A stretch of DNA of 64,000 nucleotides from Saccharopolyspora ipomoeae (GCF_029952525.1 NZ_JASAOF010000001.1:558001-622000), one strand, 5' to 3'; counted from the first letter of the stretch, positions 1 to 9,304 are shown. Numbers and translations are program-made. Notes: generated from the sequence alone by a model not told the origin.

Positions 1-60
1 CACTTGCGCAGTGATTCATCGGTGTCGACCACGGCGTCATTCTGCACGTCAACGCAAGAA

Positions 61-89
61 CCGCTCCCCCGGGAGTCCCGGAGGAGCGG
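61..89. terminator. Hairpin, likely terminator
   Basis: Left arm CCGCTCC (61-67) pairs with GGAGCGG (83-89), continued by an inner CCGGG/CCCGG stem around a 3-base loop. It lies downstream of yebC in the minus direction, so it could end the pdxS-pdxT-yebC transcript. There is no strong T run, as is common for actinobacterial terminators. Confidence 0.5.
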
Positions 90-123
90 TTCGAACTTTC
101 CAGGGCACGCGTGTCGGGCGCAA

Positions 124-291
124 GCGGCGCAGCCGCGAGGCGTGAACACCACCCTCGCAGCCCGCACCGCCGCGGGTTCTGACACGTCTTCTGGCGAGTA
201 CGCCGCGGCGCCGTGTATTGGACATACACAGGCCGTGGCGCACGGAGTCCAGAAGACGTGTCAGGTTCCGCTACCCGCACCGCCAAGCAAA
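124..291. repeat. Structured intergenic repeat, copy 1
   Basis: A small hairpin GCGGC-GCA-GCCGC (124-136) is followed by a long inverted repeat whose left arm (172-194) pairs with its right arm (249-271). An inner hairpin GTGTAT/ATACAC lies at 213-229. The right flank (CAGGTTCCGCTACCCGCACC, 262-281) is shared with the copy at 30913-31075 and, inverted, with a partial copy at 9273-9304. Both full copies lie just past the stop of a minus-strand gene. Arm sequences differ between the copies while pairing is kept. Confidence 0.75.
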
Positions 292-311
292 AGGACCACT
301 GACACTGCAGG

Positions 312-1064
312 TCAGGCGTTGACTTCCGCCATCACGGAGTCGCTGACGTCGAAGGCGGCGTAGACGTTCTGGACGTCGTCGCAGTCCTCCAGGGCGTCGA
401 TCAGCTTGAAGATCTTGCGCGCGCCGTCGGCGTCGAGCTCGACGTTGACCGAGGCCAGGAAGTTGGTCTCGGCCGAGTCGTACTCGATGCCCTCGGCCTG
501 CAGCGCCTTGCGGACGTCGACGACGTCCGAGGCCTCGCACAGGATCTCGTAGCTCTCGCCGAGGTCGTTGATCTCCTCGGCGCCCGCCTCCAGAACGGCC
601 GCGAGCACGTCGTCCTCGCTGAGGCCGTTCTTGGGCAGCAGCACCACACCGCGGCGGGTGAACAGGTACGACACCGAGCCCGCGTCGGCCATCGAGCCGC
701 CGTTGCGGGTCATGGCGGTGCGGACCTCACCGGCGGCGCGGTTGCGGTTGTCGGTCAGGCACTCCACCAGCACGGCGACGCCGTTGGGGCCGTAGCCCTC
801 GTACATGATCGTCTGCCAGTCGGCGCCACCGGCCTCTTCGCCAGCTCCGCGCTTGCGCGCGCGTTCGACGTTGTCCCCAGGGACCGAGTTCTTCTTGGCC
901 TTCTGGATCGCGTCGTAGAGGGTCGGGTTGCCCTCCGGGTCGCCTCCGCCGGTGCGGGCCGCGACCTCGATGTTCTTGATCAGCTTCGCGAAGAGCTTGC
1001 CGCGCTTGGCATCGACGGCGGCCTTCTTGTGCTTGGTGGTGGCCCACTTGGAGTGGCCGCTCAT
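312..1064 (-). CDS. yebC: YebC/PmpR-family transcriptional/translational regulator
   Basis: The 250-residue product begins [14 protein letters not shown] and matches the YebC/PmpR family over its full usual length (about 240-250). These cytosolic proteins act as DNA-binding regulators, and some homologues help ribosomes through difficult stretches such as proline runs; which role applies here cannot be read from sequence. The start is the ATG at 1064, preceded by GGAGGAG seven bases upstream, although the frame stays open further upstream. It is the last gene of pdxS-pdxT-yebC, 34 bp after pdxT. The same order is found in mycobacteria, where ruvC follows; ruvC is not seen here before the edge. 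Confidence 0.95.
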   Translation of the reverse strand: MSGHSKWATTKHKKAAVDAKRGKLFAKLIKNIEVAARTGGGDPEGNPTLYDAIQKAKKNSVPGDNVERARKRGAGEEAGGADWQTIMYEGYGPNGVAVLVECLTDNRNRAAGEVRTAMTRNGGSMADAGSVSYLFTRRGVVLLPKNGLSEDDVLAAVLEAGAEEINDLGESYEILCEASDVVDVRKALQAEGIEYDSAETNFLASVNVELDADGARKIFKLIDALEDCDDVQNVYAAFDVSDSVMAEVNA

Positions 1065-1098
1065 CTCTCCTCCGTCTATCCACGCCCGCGGCGGGCTG

Positions 1099-1743
1099 TC
1101 ACCGCTCGCGAACGATCCGTACGAAACAGCGGTGCACTCGCTCGTCCCCCTCGACCAGTTCCGGGTGGAAGGCCGTGGCGAGCACCGCTCCCTGCTGAAC
1201 CGCGACGATCCTACCGGCGAGACCCTCGCGCTCTGTGGCGTCGGGGGTGGTGTCGGCGTCCGGGACCTCGGACACCGTGGCCAGGACGGACACGCCCGCG
1301 CCGATTTTCTCCACCCAGGGAGCCCGGATGAACACCGCGTGGACCGGGTCGTCGATGCCGTGGAAGTCCAGGTCGGTCTCGAAGGAGTCGACCTGCCGCC
1401 CGAAGGCGTTGCGGCGGACGACCACGTCCAGCGCGCCCAGCGGCCGGACCGCGGCGGCCCGGTCGTCGTCAACGCTCGACGCCAGCATGATCATTCCCGC
1501 GCAGGAGCCGTAGGCGGGCAGGCCGTCGGCCAGCCGGGCGCGCAGCGGTTCGTACAGCTCGAAGGTGTCCAGCAGCCGGGTCATGGTGGTCGACTCGCCG
1601 CCGGGCAGCACGATGCCGTCGACCGCGTCGAGCTCCTCGACCCGCCGCACCGGGATCGCGCGAGCGCCGCTGCGCTCCAGCGCGGCCAGGTGCTCGGCCA
1701 CTCCCCCTTGCAACGCCAGCACGCCGACGAGGGGTTCAGCCAT
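1099..1743 (-). CDS. pdxT: Pyridoxal 5'-phosphate synthase glutaminase subunit PdxT
   Basis: This 214-residue class I glutamine amidotransferase releases ammonia from glutamine and passes it to PdxS, which builds pyridoxal 5'-phosphate (DXP-independent vitamin B6 pathway). The triad is visible: Cys81 in YGSCAGM, His193 and Glu195 in FHPEL. The family GGES motif is at 48-51. GAGGAGG precedes the ATG at 1743. It lies 60 bp downstream of pdxS on the same strand, consistent with co-transcription and the 12+12 PdxS-PdxT complex. Length and motifs are normal. Confidence 0.97.
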   Translation of the reverse strand: MAEPLVGVLALQGGVAEHLAALERSGARAIPVRRVEELDAVDGIVLPGGESTTMTRLLDTFELYEPLRARLADGLPAYGSCAGMIMLASSVDDDRAAAVRPLGALDVVVRRNAFGRQVDSFETDLDFHGIDDPVHAVFIRAPWVEKIGAGVSVLATVSEVPDADTTPDATEREGLAGRIVAVQQGAVLATAFHPELVEGDERVHRCFVRIVRER

Positions 1744-1803
1744 CGTTCCTCCTCACGTGGTGCGGCCGGGCGGTGCGCTCGCACCACCCGGCCGCGAACG
1801 CTC

Positions 1804-2706
1804 TCACCAGCCGCGCGAGGCCAGGCGGTCCTTGTCGCCCAGGTCGTCGAGGTTGATGCCGACCATCGCCTCGCCCAGACCGCGGGAGACCTTGGCCAGG
1901 ACGTCCGGGTCGTCGTGGAAGGTGGTGGCCTTGACGATGGCCTCGGCGCGCTTGGCCGGGTCGCCGGACTTGAAGATGCCGGACCCGACGAACACGCCCT
2001 CGGCGCCGAGCTGGCGCATCATCGCCGCGTCGGCCGGGGTGGCGATGCCGCCGGCGGTGAACAGCACGACCGGCAGCTCACCGGTGCGCGCGACCTCGCG
2101 GACCAGCTCGACCGGGGCGCGCAGCTCCTTGGCGGCCACGTAGAGCTCGTCGGACTCCAGCGTGGACAGCCGCCGCATGTCGGCGCGGATCTGGCGCATG
2201 TGGCGGGTGGCCTCGACGACGTTGCCGGTGCCGGCCTCGCCCTTGGAACGGATCATCGCCGCGCCCTCGGCGATGCGGCGCAGGGCCTCGCCGAGGTTGG
2301 TGGCGCCGCAGACGAACGGGACGGTGAAGGCCCACTTGTTGATGTGGTTGGCCTCGTCGGCCGGGGTGAGGACCTCGGACTCGTCGATGTAGTCGACGCC
2401 GAGGGACTGCAGCACCTGGGCCTCGACGAAGTGGCCGATGCGGGCCTTGGCCATCACCGGGATGGAGACCGACTCGACGATGCCCTCGATCATGTCCGGA
2501 TCGGACATCCGCGCCACGCCGCCCTGCGCGCGGATGTCGGCGGGCACGCGCTCCAGCGCCATGACCGCGACCGCGCCCGCCTGCTCGGCGATCTTGGCCT
2601 GCTCCGGGGTGACCACGTCCATGATCACGCCGCCCTTGAGCATCTCGGCCATGCCCCGCTTCACGCCGTCGGTGCCGGTGGGAGCGGTGTCCGCTGCGGT
2701 AGTCAA
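1804..2706 (-). CDS. pdxS: Pyridoxal 5'-phosphate synthase subunit PdxS
   Basis: PdxS condenses ribose 5-phosphate, glyceraldehyde 3-phosphate and PdxT-supplied ammonia into pyridoxal 5'-phosphate. The 300-residue protein shows the conserved blocks [48 protein letters not shown] and [19 protein letters not shown]. The start chosen is the TTG at 2706, because GAAGGAAG lies 8 bases upstream and the resulting length equals mycobacterial PdxS (about 299). The frame continues to an ATG at 2775, but that extension overlaps the promoter region and is not conserved. Two boxes resembling PdxR sites lie upstream. Confidence 0.95.
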   Translation of the reverse strand: MTTAADTAPTGTDGVKRGMAEMLKGGVIMDVVTPEQAKIAEQAGAVAVMALERVPADIRAQGGVARMSDPDMIEGIVESVSIPVMAKARIGHFVEAQVLQSLGVDYIDESEVLTPADEANHINKWAFTVPFVCGATNLGEALRRIAEGAAMIRSKGEAGTGNVVEATRHMRQIRADMRRLSTLESDELYVAAKELRAPVELVREVARTGELPVVLFTAGGIATPADAAMMRQLGAEGVFVGSGIFKSGDPAKRAEAIVKATTFHDDPDVLAKVSRGLGEAMVGINLDDLGDKDRLASRGW

Positions 2707-2760
2707 CGTTGATCTTCCTTCACATTCCGGTGGTGTTCCGGTAACCAACCTAGACACGAA

Positions 2761-2812
2761 CTGGACCACCGCCACGGTCCACTAACCCTCGATTTCAGTA
2801 GTCCACTTGGTC
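2761..2812 (-). promoter_or_regulatory. Putative PdxR-type operator cluster upstream of pdxS
   Basis: Read on the minus strand the region contains AAGTGGACTA (2799-2808) and TTAGTGGACC (2777-2786), plus flanking TGGACC/GGTCCA elements. The first fits the AAAGTGGWCTA motif proposed for the MocR-family regulator PdxR of Corynebacterium. They sit about 70-100 bp upstream of the pdxS start, and also between pdxS and the divergent EF-G2 gene. No pdxR gene is in the window, so the assignment is inference. Confidence 0.4.
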
Positions 2813-2905
2813 CAGGGGTCCCCCGAGCGCGGCCTTGCACGACCACACCGACGGGTGTGTGATCGGAGACACATCTCTGCTAGCCGGGTAGTGCAGGAGC
2901 TCGCC

Positions 2906-5014
2906 ATGGGAAGCAAACAAGCCGGTACAGCAGGCGGGCCGGGAGTACCGGCCCCCACCGAACCCGCTCAGATCCGCAACGTCGTCCTGGTCGGCCCCTC
3001 CGCGGCCGGCAAGACCACGCTCGCCGAGGCCCTGCTGGAGCACACCTCGGTCATCCCGCGCCCCGGCGCGGTCACCGAGGGCACCACGGTCTGCGACCAC
3101 GAACCCGCCTCCATCGACCAGCAGCGCTCCATCGCCCTGTCGATCGCGCCCCTCGGCTACGGCGACACCAAGATCAACCTGATCGACACCCCCGGCTACG
3201 CCGACTTCGTCGGTGAGCTGCGCGCGGGCCTGCGCGCCGCCGACGCCGCCCTGTTCGTGGTGGCCGCCGCCGAGGGCGTCGACGCGGCCACCCGCGCGAT
3301 CTGGCACGAGTGCGCGGCGGTGGGGATGCCGCGGGCGGTGGTCATCGCGCGGCTGGACCAGCCCCGCGCCGACTTCGACACAGCACTGCTGACCTGCCAG
3401 GACGCCTTCGGAGGAGGCGTCCTTCCGCTGTACGTGCCGCACGTCGAGGACGGCGAGGTGACCGGGCTGCTCGGGCTGGTCACCGGGAGCGTCTACCAGA
3501 ACGGCGAGATCCGGCCCGCCGACGACGCGGCGCGAGCGCAGGTCCAGCAGCAGCGCGGCGAGCTGATCGAGGCGATCATCGCCGAGAGCGAGGACGAGAC
3601 GCTGATGGACCGCTACCTCGCAGGCGAGGAGATCGACGAGGACACGCTCATCGGTGACCTCGAAACGGCGGTGGCGCGCGGCGGGCTGCACCCGGTCCTG
3701 CCGGTGTCGGCGCTGACCGGCGTCGGCATCCCCGAGGTGCTCGACGGCATCCGCCGCGGCTTCCCGTCGCCGCTGGAGCACGAGCTGCCCGAGTTCACCG
3801 ACCCGCAGGGCGGCGACCCTCGGCTGCTCGCGCCCGACCCGGACGGGCCGCTGGCCGCCGAGGTCGTGCACACCTCCGTCGACTCCTACGTCGGACGCGT
3901 CTCGCTCGCCAGGGTCTTCTCCGGGACGATGCGCCCGGAGCGGCCGGTGCACGTCTCCGGGCACGGCATGGCCGAGCGCGGGCACCCCGACCACGACGAG
4001 GACGAGCGCGTCGCGCACCTGTACTCACCGCTGGGGGCCGCCCTGCGCGAGGTGCCGCACTGCGTGGCCGGCGACCTGTGCGCGCTGACCAAGATCGGTT
4101 CGGCGGAAACCGGCGACACGCTCTCCGACCCGTCCGACCCGCTGCTGCTCACGCCGTGGCCGATGCCCGAACCGCTGCTGCCGATCGCCGTCACCGCGCA
4201 CAACCGCAGCGACGAGGACGCCCTGGCGCGCAACCTCAACCGGCTCATCGCGGCCGACCCGAGCCTGCGGCTGGAACGGGACAGCGAGACCCACCAGCTG
4301 GTGCTGTGGTGCATGGGCGAGGCGCACGCCGACGTCGTCCTGCAGCGGCTGCGCGAGGGAGGCGCCGAAGTGGACACGGTGCCGGTGCGGGTGCCGCTGC
4401 GACAGACCTTCGCCAAACCGGCGAAGGGCCACGGGCGGCACGTCAAGCAGTCCGGCGGGCACGGCCAGTACGCGGTCTGCGACCTGGAGATCGAGCCGCT
4501 GCCCGCGGGTTCCGGGATCGAGTTCGAGGAGAAGGTGGTGGGCGGCGCCGTGCCGCGCCAGTTCATCCCCAGCGTCGAGAAGGGCGTGCGCGCGCAGCTG
4601 GAGAAGGGCATCACCGAGGGCTGCCCGGTGGTGGACGTGCGGGTGACGCTGGTGGACGGCAAGGCGCACAGCGTCGACTCCTCCGACGCCGCGTTCCAGG
4701 CCGCCGGCGCGCTGGGCGTCAAGGCCGCCGCCGAGCAGGCGGGGCTGACCACGCTGGAACCCGTCGACGAGGTCGCGGTGCACATCCCCGACGAGCACCT
4801 GGGGGCGATCCTCGGCGACCTTTCCGGACGGCGCGGCAAGGTCGTGGGCACCGAGCCCGAGGACGGCGGGTGGACGGTCGTGCGCGCGCACGTGCCCGCC
4901 AGCGAGCTCATCCGCTATCCGGTCAACGTCCGCTCGCTGACCTCCGGCAGCGCCACGTTCACCCGCCACTTCGAGGGCTACGAGCCGATGCCGGAGAACC
5001 TCGTCCCCAAGTGA
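2906..5014 (+). CDS. fusA2: Elongation factor G-like protein EF-G2 (FusA2 type)
   Basis: A 702-residue translational GTPase-like protein, close to mycobacterial FusA2 in length and sequence. The P-loop GPSAAGKTT and the switch II block IDTPGYADF are present, and the C-terminal EF-G domains are complete (GHGRHVKQSGGHGQYAVCDLEIE, VDSSDAAFQAAGAL). The guanine-specificity motif NKxD reads ARLD (VVIARLDQPRADFD), so nucleotide specificity may be weakened. The start is the ATG at 2906, with GCAGGAG upstream. It is probably an accessory factor rather than the essential EF-G, since canonical fusA lies in the str operon. The gene sits, in opposite orientation, between pdxS and pgsA. Confidence 0.9.
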   Translation: MGSKQAGTAGGPGVPAPTEPAQIRNVVLVGPSAAGKTTLAEALLEHTSVIPRPGAVTEGTTVCDHEPASIDQQRSIALSIAPLGYGDTKINLIDTPGYADFVGELRAGLRAADAALFVVAAAEGVDAATRAIWHECAAVGMPRAVVIARLDQPRADFDTALLTCQDAFGGGVLPLYVPHVEDGEVTGLLGLVTGSVYQNGEIRPADDAARAQVQQQRGELIEAIIAESEDETLMDRYLAGEEIDEDTLIGDLETAVARGGLHPVLPVSALTGVGIPEVLDGIRRGFPSPLEHELPEFTDPQGGDPRLLAPDPDGPLAAEVVHTSVDSYVGRVSLARVFSGTMRPERPVHVSGHGMAERGHPDHDEDERVAHLYSPLGAALREVPHCVAGDLCALTKIGSAETGDTLSDPSDPLLLTPWPMPEPLLPIAVTAHNRSDEDALARNLNRLIAADPSLRLERDSETHQLVLWCMGEAHADVVLQRLREGGAEVDTVPVRVPLRQTFAKPAKGHGRHVKQSGGHGQYAVCDLEIEPLPAGSGIEFEEKVVGGAVPRQFIPSVEKGVRAQLEKGITEGCPVVDVRVTLVDGKAHSVDSSDAAFQAAGALGVKAAAEQAGLTTLEPVDEVAVHIPDEHLGAILGDLSGRRGKVVGTEPEDGGWTVVRAHVPASELIRYPVNVRSLTSGSATFTRHFEGYEPMPENLVPK

Positions 5015-5084
5015 GGACGGTTTTAGTGAAAACTGTCCGGACAAAACGGATATTGATCATGGACAGTTTTCACTAAAACTGTCC
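5015..5084. terminator. Double hairpin after EF-G2 (AGTTTT-type palindromes)
   Basis: Two consecutive palindromes, 5015-5038 and 5061-5084, each have arms GAC(A/G)GTTTT and AAAACTGTC around a 4-base spacer (AGTG or CACT). They begin at the EF-G2 stop codon and lie between convergent EF-G2 and pgsA, so a bidirectional terminator is plausible. The arms resemble the AGTTTTCATGAAAACT palindromes near 23.2-23.5 kb and 27.4 kb. Confidence 0.6.
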
Positions 5085-5130
5085 CCTGGCAACCAACGGC
5101 GCCCCCGGAACACCCGCTCCAGGGCGGGAG

Positions 5131-5733
5131 TCACGCCTGGGCCGAGGTGTGGACGGCGTGGAGGCGTTGGGTGATGGTCGCGAGGGTGAGGGCCGCCAGC
5201 AGCCAGATGGCCACGTCGAGGACGTAGGGGACGCCGAGTCCGTGGAGGCCCGCCCCGGTGAGGATCACGAGGAAGCGCTCGGCTCGCTCGGCGAGGCCGC
5301 CGTCGGCGTTCAGGCCGTTGGCCTCCGCCCGGGCCTTGACGTAGGAGATGACCTGGGCACCCGCCAGGCAGATCAGCAGCCCCAGACCGCGATCCCGGTC
5401 GCCGTCGACGACCAGGGCCCACCACAGCAGCGAGCCGAACAGGACTCCGTCGACGATGCGGTCGCAGCTGGCGTCGAGCACCGCGCCGAAGCGGGTGACG
5501 CGGCCGCCCACCCGCGCCATCGCGCCGTCGACGAGGTCGAAGAGCAGGAACAGCGCGGTGACCACGGTGCCGACGAACAGCTCACCGCGCGGGAAGAACC
5601 ACAGCGCCGACGCGACCGAGGCGACGGCGCCGAGGACGGTCACCGCGTTCGGCGTCAGTCCGATCCGGACCAGGCCGAGACCGATCGGATTGGTCAGCCG
5701 GGACAGGGACGCCCGCGCGAAGATGTTCAGCAT
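5131..5733 (-). CDS. pgsA: CDP-alcohol phosphatidyltransferase, probable phosphatidylinositol-phosphate synthase
   Basis: A 200-residue integral membrane enzyme carrying the complete CDP-alcohol phosphotransferase signature: D66, D69-G70, A73-R74, G83, D87, D91. In mycobacteria the homologue joins CDP-diacylglycerol and inositol 3-phosphate to give phosphatidylinositol phosphate, the first step to PI and PI mannosides. Several hydrophobic segments are evident (residues 31-47, 54-66, 95-108, 163-185). In mycobacteria this gene follows thrS and the HIT gene and precedes an acyltransferase (PatA) and pimA. Here the HIT gene is upstream, beyond an inserted yceI, but PatA and PimA are absent and EF-G2 takes their place. 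The substrate assignment rests on synteny. Confidence 0.85.
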   Translation of the reverse strand: MLNIFARASLSRLTNPIGLGLVRIGLTPNAVTVLGAVASVASALWFFPRGELFVGTVVTALFLLFDLVDGAMARVGGRVTRFGAVLDASCDRIVDGVLFGSLLWWALVVDGDRDRGLGLLICLAGAQVISYVKARAEANGLNADGGLAERAERFLVILTGAGLHGLGVPYVLDVAIWLLAALTLATITQRLHAVHTSAQA

Positions 5734-5883
5734 GTGCCTTCAGGTGCCAGCCGTGGGTCGGGGTCGGGTGTGGGGTCCGCGCACGCGACGCGTTCTTGCA
5801 GATTAACCGGATCTCGATCGCCTGGAGCCCGCCGGTGCGGCGATCCGCGAACCTCCTCGGTGAGCCGGCACACACCCGGGAAT

Positions 5884-5899
5884 GGTTGAAGCTTCAACC
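5884..5899. promoter_or_regulatory. Perfect 16-bp palindrome upstream of yceI
   Basis: GGTTGAAGCTTCAACC is an uninterrupted dyad 58 bp upstream of the yceI start. Size, symmetry and position fit an operator for a dimeric winged-helix repressor such as MarR; TTGAA-type half sites are common in that family. No regulator gene is adjacent, so the binding protein is unknown. It could also serve the divergent pgsA promoter, whose gene starts at 5733. Confidence 0.5.
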
Positions 5900-5956
5900 G
5901 AGTTGGTCCAGAGTGAAAGCAACACACCCCACCCGGCCCGCCTGGAGGCACACACC

Positions 5957-6481
5957 ATGACCGCGACCGCGCAGATCCCCGGTTACACCGTCGGCACCTG
6001 GGACATCGACCCGGTGCACTCGGACGTCACCTTCTCCGTGCGCCACATGGGCGTCGGCAAGTCCCGGGGCCGCTTCGGCGCCTTCTCCGCCGAGATCGTC
6101 ACCGCCGAAGACCTGCTGCAGTCCTCGGTGACCGCGAAGATCGACGTCTCGTCGATCGACACCCGCAACGCCGACCGCGACGCCCACGTGCGCAGCGCCG
6201 ACTTCTTCGACGCCGAGCAGCACCCCACCGCGACCTTCCGCTCCACCGGCATCCGCCAGGACGGCGAGGACTACCTCATCGACGGTGAGTTCACCCTCAA
6301 GGGCGTCACCAAGCCGGTCACGCTGACCGCCGAGCTCAACGGCTTCAGCGACAACCTGCTGGGCATCTCGGCCACCACCACTCTCAACCGCAGCGACTTC
6401 GGCGTCGGCCCCGCCGGCGGCGCGGTCGTCGGCGAGAAGATCTCCATCACGCTGGACATCGAGGCCCAGCTGCGGAGCTGA
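5957..6481 (+). CDS. YceI-family polyisoprenoid-binding protein
   Basis: A 174-residue lipocalin-like YceI-domain protein, expected to bind a polyisoprenoid or similar amphiphile in a beta-barrel. Family hallmarks are visible: YTVGTWDIDPVHSDVTFSVRHM near the N terminus, SSIDTRNADRDAHVRSADFFD in the middle, and LTLKGVTKPV-like and DFGVG blocks later. No signal peptide is seen, so it is probably cytosolic, unlike E. coli YceI. The ATG at 5957 follows GGAGG by eight bases; the open frame upstream of it looks non-coding. It is a single gene ended by a strong terminator and preceded by a 16-bp palindrome. Confidence 0.92.
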   Translation: MTATAQIPGYTVGTWDIDPVHSDVTFSVRHMGVGKSRGRFGAFSAEIVTAEDLLQSSVTAKIDVSSIDTRNADRDAHVRSADFFDAEQHPTATFRSTGIRQDGEDYLIDGEFTLKGVTKPVTLTAELNGFSDNLLGISATTTLNRSDFGVGPAGGAVVGEKISITLDIEAQLRS

Positions 6482-6497
6482 CCCTCCCCCTCAACGA

Positions 6498-6536
6498 AGA
6501 AGCAGGACCGGCATCGCGCCGGTCCTGCTTCTTCTG
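6498..6536. terminator. Strong bidirectional terminator
   Basis: A perfect 17-bp stem (6498-6514 with 6520-6536) has the loop ATCGC. The outer arms are GAAGAAG and CTTCTTC, giving a T-rich tail on both strands. It separates convergent yceI and the HIT gene. Confidence 0.9.
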
Positions 6537-6552
6537 CTTCAGGTGAGGAACG

Positions 6553-7116
6553 TCAGCCCACTTCCGGCCAGGCGTCCGCCAGCAGCTTCCAGGTGTCGCC
6601 CAGCAGCTGCGGGAGGACCTTGGTGTGGCCGATGACCGGCATGAAGTTGGAGTCACCACCCCAGCGCGGCACCACGTGCTGGTGCAGGTGCGCGGCGATG
6701 CCCGCCCCGGCCACCGGCCCCTGGTTGAGGCCGATGTTGAAGCCGTGCGGCGCGGAGATCGCGCGAATCACCCGCATCGCGCGCTGCGTGTACTCGGCGA
6801 CCGCGACCGTCTCCTCCGGCGTGAGCTCGGTGTAGTCGGCGACGTGCCGGTACGGCAGCACCATCAGGTGCCCCGGGTTGTACGGGTAGAGGTTCAGGAT
6901 CGCGAACACCAGCTCGTCGCGGGCGACGATCAGCGAATCCTCGTCCGGCTGACCGGATTCCAGCAACCGGCAGAACGGGCAGCCGTCGCTGTCGGTGCCG
7001 ACCGGCTTGTTCTCGCCCTGGATGTAGGCCATCCGGTGCGGGGTCCACAGCCGCTGCAGCGCGTCCTCGACCCCGACACCCTCCTGCCGCGTCATCTCGA
7101 CGCCCTCACCGCTCAC
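6553..7116 (-). CDS. HIT-domain protein, probable Ap4A phosphorylase
   Basis: A 187-residue histidine-triad protein: HLHQHVV at 143-149 is the HIT motif, and CPFC at 46-49 is a likely zinc pair. The block [17 protein letters not shown] matches the mycobacterial homologue next to thrS, which has been characterised as a diadenosine tetraphosphate phosphorylase; that activity is inferred here. The GTG start at 7116 overlaps the thrS stop as GTGA, implying translational coupling. An ATG at 7095 with GAGGG upstream is an alternative start. The pairing makes sense because aminoacyl-tRNA synthetases generate Ap4A. Confidence 0.88.
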   Translation of the reverse strand: MSGEGVEMTRQEGVGVEDALQRLWTPHRMAYIQGENKPVGTDSDGCPFCRLLESGQPDEDSLIVARDELVFAILNLYPYNPGHLMVLPYRHVADYTELTPEETVAVAEYTQRAMRVIRAISAPHGFNIGLNQGPVAGAGIAAHLHQHVVPRWGGDSNFMPVIGHTKVLPQLLGDTWKLLADAWPEVG

Positions 7117-9149
7117 GCTTGACCTGCCTGGAAGTTCTCCGCGGTCGGCGATGCGTTCTCCCGCCGCTGAATCCAATCGACCAGCGCGGTGACCGCGTCG
7201 TCGACGCCGACTCCGTTGATCTGCGTGCCGTCGCGGAACCGGAACGACACCGCGTCGGCCTCCACGTCCTTGCCGCCCGCCAGCAGCATGAACGGGACCT
7301 TCTGCGTGGTGTGGTTGCGGATCTTCTTCTGCATCCGGTCGTCGCTCGTGTCGATGTCGACGCGGATCCCCTTGGCGCGCAACGCCTTGCGCACCTTCTC
7401 CAGGTGGTCGACGTGCTCGTCGGCGATCGGGATGCCCACCACCTGGACCGGGGCCAGCCACGCCGGGAACGCGCCCGCGTAGTGCTCGGTGAGCACCCCG
7501 AAGAACCGCTCGATCGAGCCGAACTTCGCCGAGTGGATCATGATCGGGCGCTTCCGCTCACCGTCGGCCGCCTGGTACTCCAGCTCGAAGCCCTCGGGCT
7601 GGTTGAAGTCGTACTGCACGGTGCCCATCTGCCAGGTGCGGCCGATCGCGTCCTTGGCCTGCACCGAGATCTTCGGGCCGTAGAACGCCGCCCCGCCCGG
7701 GTCGGCCACCAGCTCCAGACCGCTGTCGTGCGCGACCTGCTCCAGGATCGCCGTGGCCTCCGCCCAGTCGGCGTCGGAACCCGCGAACTTGTCCGGCTTG
7801 GAGTCGTCGCGGGTGGACATCTCCAGGTAGAAGTCGTCCATGCCGAAGTCGCGCAGCACCGAGAGCATGAAGTTCAGCAGGTGCTTGACCTCCTCCGGCG
7901 CCTGCTCCTTGGTGCAGTAGCTGTGCGAGTCGTCCTGCGCGAAACCGCGCACCCGGGTCAAGCCCTGGATGACGCCCGACTTCTCGTACCGGTACACGTG
8001 CCCGAACTCGAACAGCCGCAGCGGCAGCTCCCGGTAGGAGCGCCCGCGCGAGCGGAAGATCAGGTTGTGCATCGGGCAGTTCATCGCCTTGAGGCGGTAC
8101 TGGTACCCGTCGAACTCCATCGGCGGGAACATCGTGTCCGCGTAGTACGGCAGGTGACCCGAGGTGTGGAAGAGCTGCTCGTGCGAGATGTGCGGCGTGC
8201 CGACGTACTCGAAGCCCTCCTCGATGTGGCGCTGGCGGACGTAGTCCTCCATCTCGCGCTTGATGATCCCGCCCTTGGGGTGGAACACCGGCAGGCCCGA
8301 ACCGATCTCGTCCGGGAACGAGAACAGGTCCAGCTCGGCGCCCAGCTTGCGGTGATCGCGCCGCTCAGCCTCGGCGAGCCGCTCGACGTACTCCTCCAGC
8401 TTCTCCTTGGACTCCCACGCGGTGCCGTACACCCGCTGGAGCTGCTGGTTGGCCTGGTCACCGCGCCAGTAGGCGGCGGCGACGCGGGTCAGCTTGAAGG
8501 CCGGGATGAAGCGGGTGTGCGGCACGTGCGGTCCGCGGCAGAGGTCGCCCCAGACGCGCTCGCCGTGCCGGTCGATGTTGTCGTAAACGGTGAGCTCGCC
8601 GCCACCGACCTCCATCACCTCGGAGGTGTCCACGTCGTCCACATCGGACTTGATGTCGACGAGCTCCAGCTTGTAGGGCTCGCTCGCCAGTTCCTCCTTG
8701 GCGGCCTCGATCGACTCCAGCCGCCGGCGGGAGAACTTCTGGCCGGACTTGAGGATCTGCTTCATGCGCTTCTCCAGCGCCTGCAGGTCCTCCGGGGTGA
8801 ACGGCTTGTCGACGTCGAAGTCGTAGTAGAAGCCGTCCCGCACCGGCGGGCCGATGCCCAGCTTCGCGTCCGGGAACAGGTTCTGCACCGCCTGCGCGAG
8901 CACGTGCGCGGCGGAGTGCCGGATGACGTTGCGGCCGTCATCGGACTCGGCGGCCACCGCCTCGACCTCGGCGTCGGCCTCCGGCGCCCAGTCCAGGTCG
9001 CGCAGGTTCCCCTCGGCGTCGCGGACCACCACGACGGCCTCCGGGCCCTTCGACGGCAGACCCGCTTCGGCGACGGCCGCGCCCGCGGTAGTGCCCGCCG
9101 GAACCTTCACCCGGGGTGCTTGCTGGGCGTGGGAAGGCTGTACCGACAC
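7113..9149 (-). CDS. thrS: Threonyl-tRNA synthetase
   Basis: A 678-residue class II synthetase charging tRNA-Thr. The N-terminal TGS domain is followed by the editing domain and the catalytic core. The zinc-ligand motif MNCPMHN lies near residue 355, with DDSHSYC later and [23 protein letters not shown] before the C-terminal anticodon-binding domain. The GTG at 9149 is chosen because AGGAG lies five bases upstream; the frame extends to 9221 but that stretch looks non-coding. Length is typical for actinobacteria. It is first in a thrS-HIT operon. No T-box leader is evident in the about 130 bp upstream. Confidence 0.97.
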   Translation of the reverse strand: MSVQPSHAQQAPRVKVPAGTTAGAAVAEAGLPSKGPEAVVVVRDAEGNLRDLDWAPEADAEVEAVAAESDDGRNVIRHSAAHVLAQAVQNLFPDAKLGIGPPVRDGFYYDFDVDKPFTPEDLQALEKRMKQILKSGQKFSRRRLESIEAAKEELASEPYKLELVDIKSDVDDVDTSEVMEVGGGELTVYDNIDRHGERVWGDLCRGPHVPHTRFIPAFKLTRVAAAYWRGDQANQQLQRVYGTAWESKEKLEEYVERLAEAERRDHRKLGAELDLFSFPDEIGSGLPVFHPKGGIIKREMEDYVRQRHIEEGFEYVGTPHISHEQLFHTSGHLPYYADTMFPPMEFDGYQYRLKAMNCPMHNLIFRSRGRSYRELPLRLFEFGHVYRYEKSGVIQGLTRVRGFAQDDSHSYCTKEQAPEEVKHLLNFMLSVLRDFGMDDFYLEMSTRDDSKPDKFAGSDADWAEATAILEQVAHDSGLELVADPGGAAFYGPKISVQAKDAIGRTWQMGTVQYDFNQPEGFELEYQAADGERKRPIMIHSAKFGSIERFFGVLTEHYAGAFPAWLAPVQVVGIPIADEHVDHLEKVRKALRAKGIRVDIDTSDDRMQKKIRNHTTQKVPFMLLAGGKDVEADAVSFRFRDGTQINGVGVDDAVTALVDWIQRRENASPTAENFQAGQA

Positions 9150-9272
9150 GATCACTCCTAGACTGGGCCGTTTCACCGGCGCGGATACGTTGCGCAACCC
9201 GATGCTATCGGGACCCACCAATCCATTAACGCCCAGCCCAGGCCCTTGAAGGGGGTTCCAGACTCATTTTGC

Positions 9273-9304
9273 GCAGCGGTGCGGGTAGCGGAACCTCAGC
9301 GGCC
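9273..9304. repeat. Structured intergenic repeat, partial copy 3
   Basis: The stretch matches the flank-plus-arm end of the element at 124-291 and 30913-31075, in opposite orientation (GGTGCGGGTAGCGGAACCT, 9280-9298). The long stem is truncated. The TGA of the downstream PAS-GGDEF-EAL gene (9296) lies inside it, so the repeat appears to supply the end of that reading frame. Confidence 0.65.

Larger units (their letters stand above)
1..311. other. Intergenic region at window edge
   Basis: No gene could be supported here. It holds a strong hairpin at 61-89 and copy 1 of a structured repeat at 124-291, both described separately. On the minus strand a frame opening at a GTG near 44-46 runs off the window edge (VQNDAVVDTDESLRK), but it has no visible ribosome site, so it is not called as a gene. 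In many actinobacteria ruvC follows yebC; it is not present in these 311 bases. Confidence 0.5.

Noticed and set aside
1..60. Possible start of a minus-strand gene at the window edge (VQNDAVVDTDESLRK...)
   Set aside because: Fewer than 20 codons are available, with no ribosome site and no recognisable motif.
928..2712. Long plus-strand open frame opposite yebC-pdxT-pdxS
   Set aside because: It is a compositional shadow: low-complexity Arg/Gly/His/Asp-rich translation covering three well-identified genes on the other strand.
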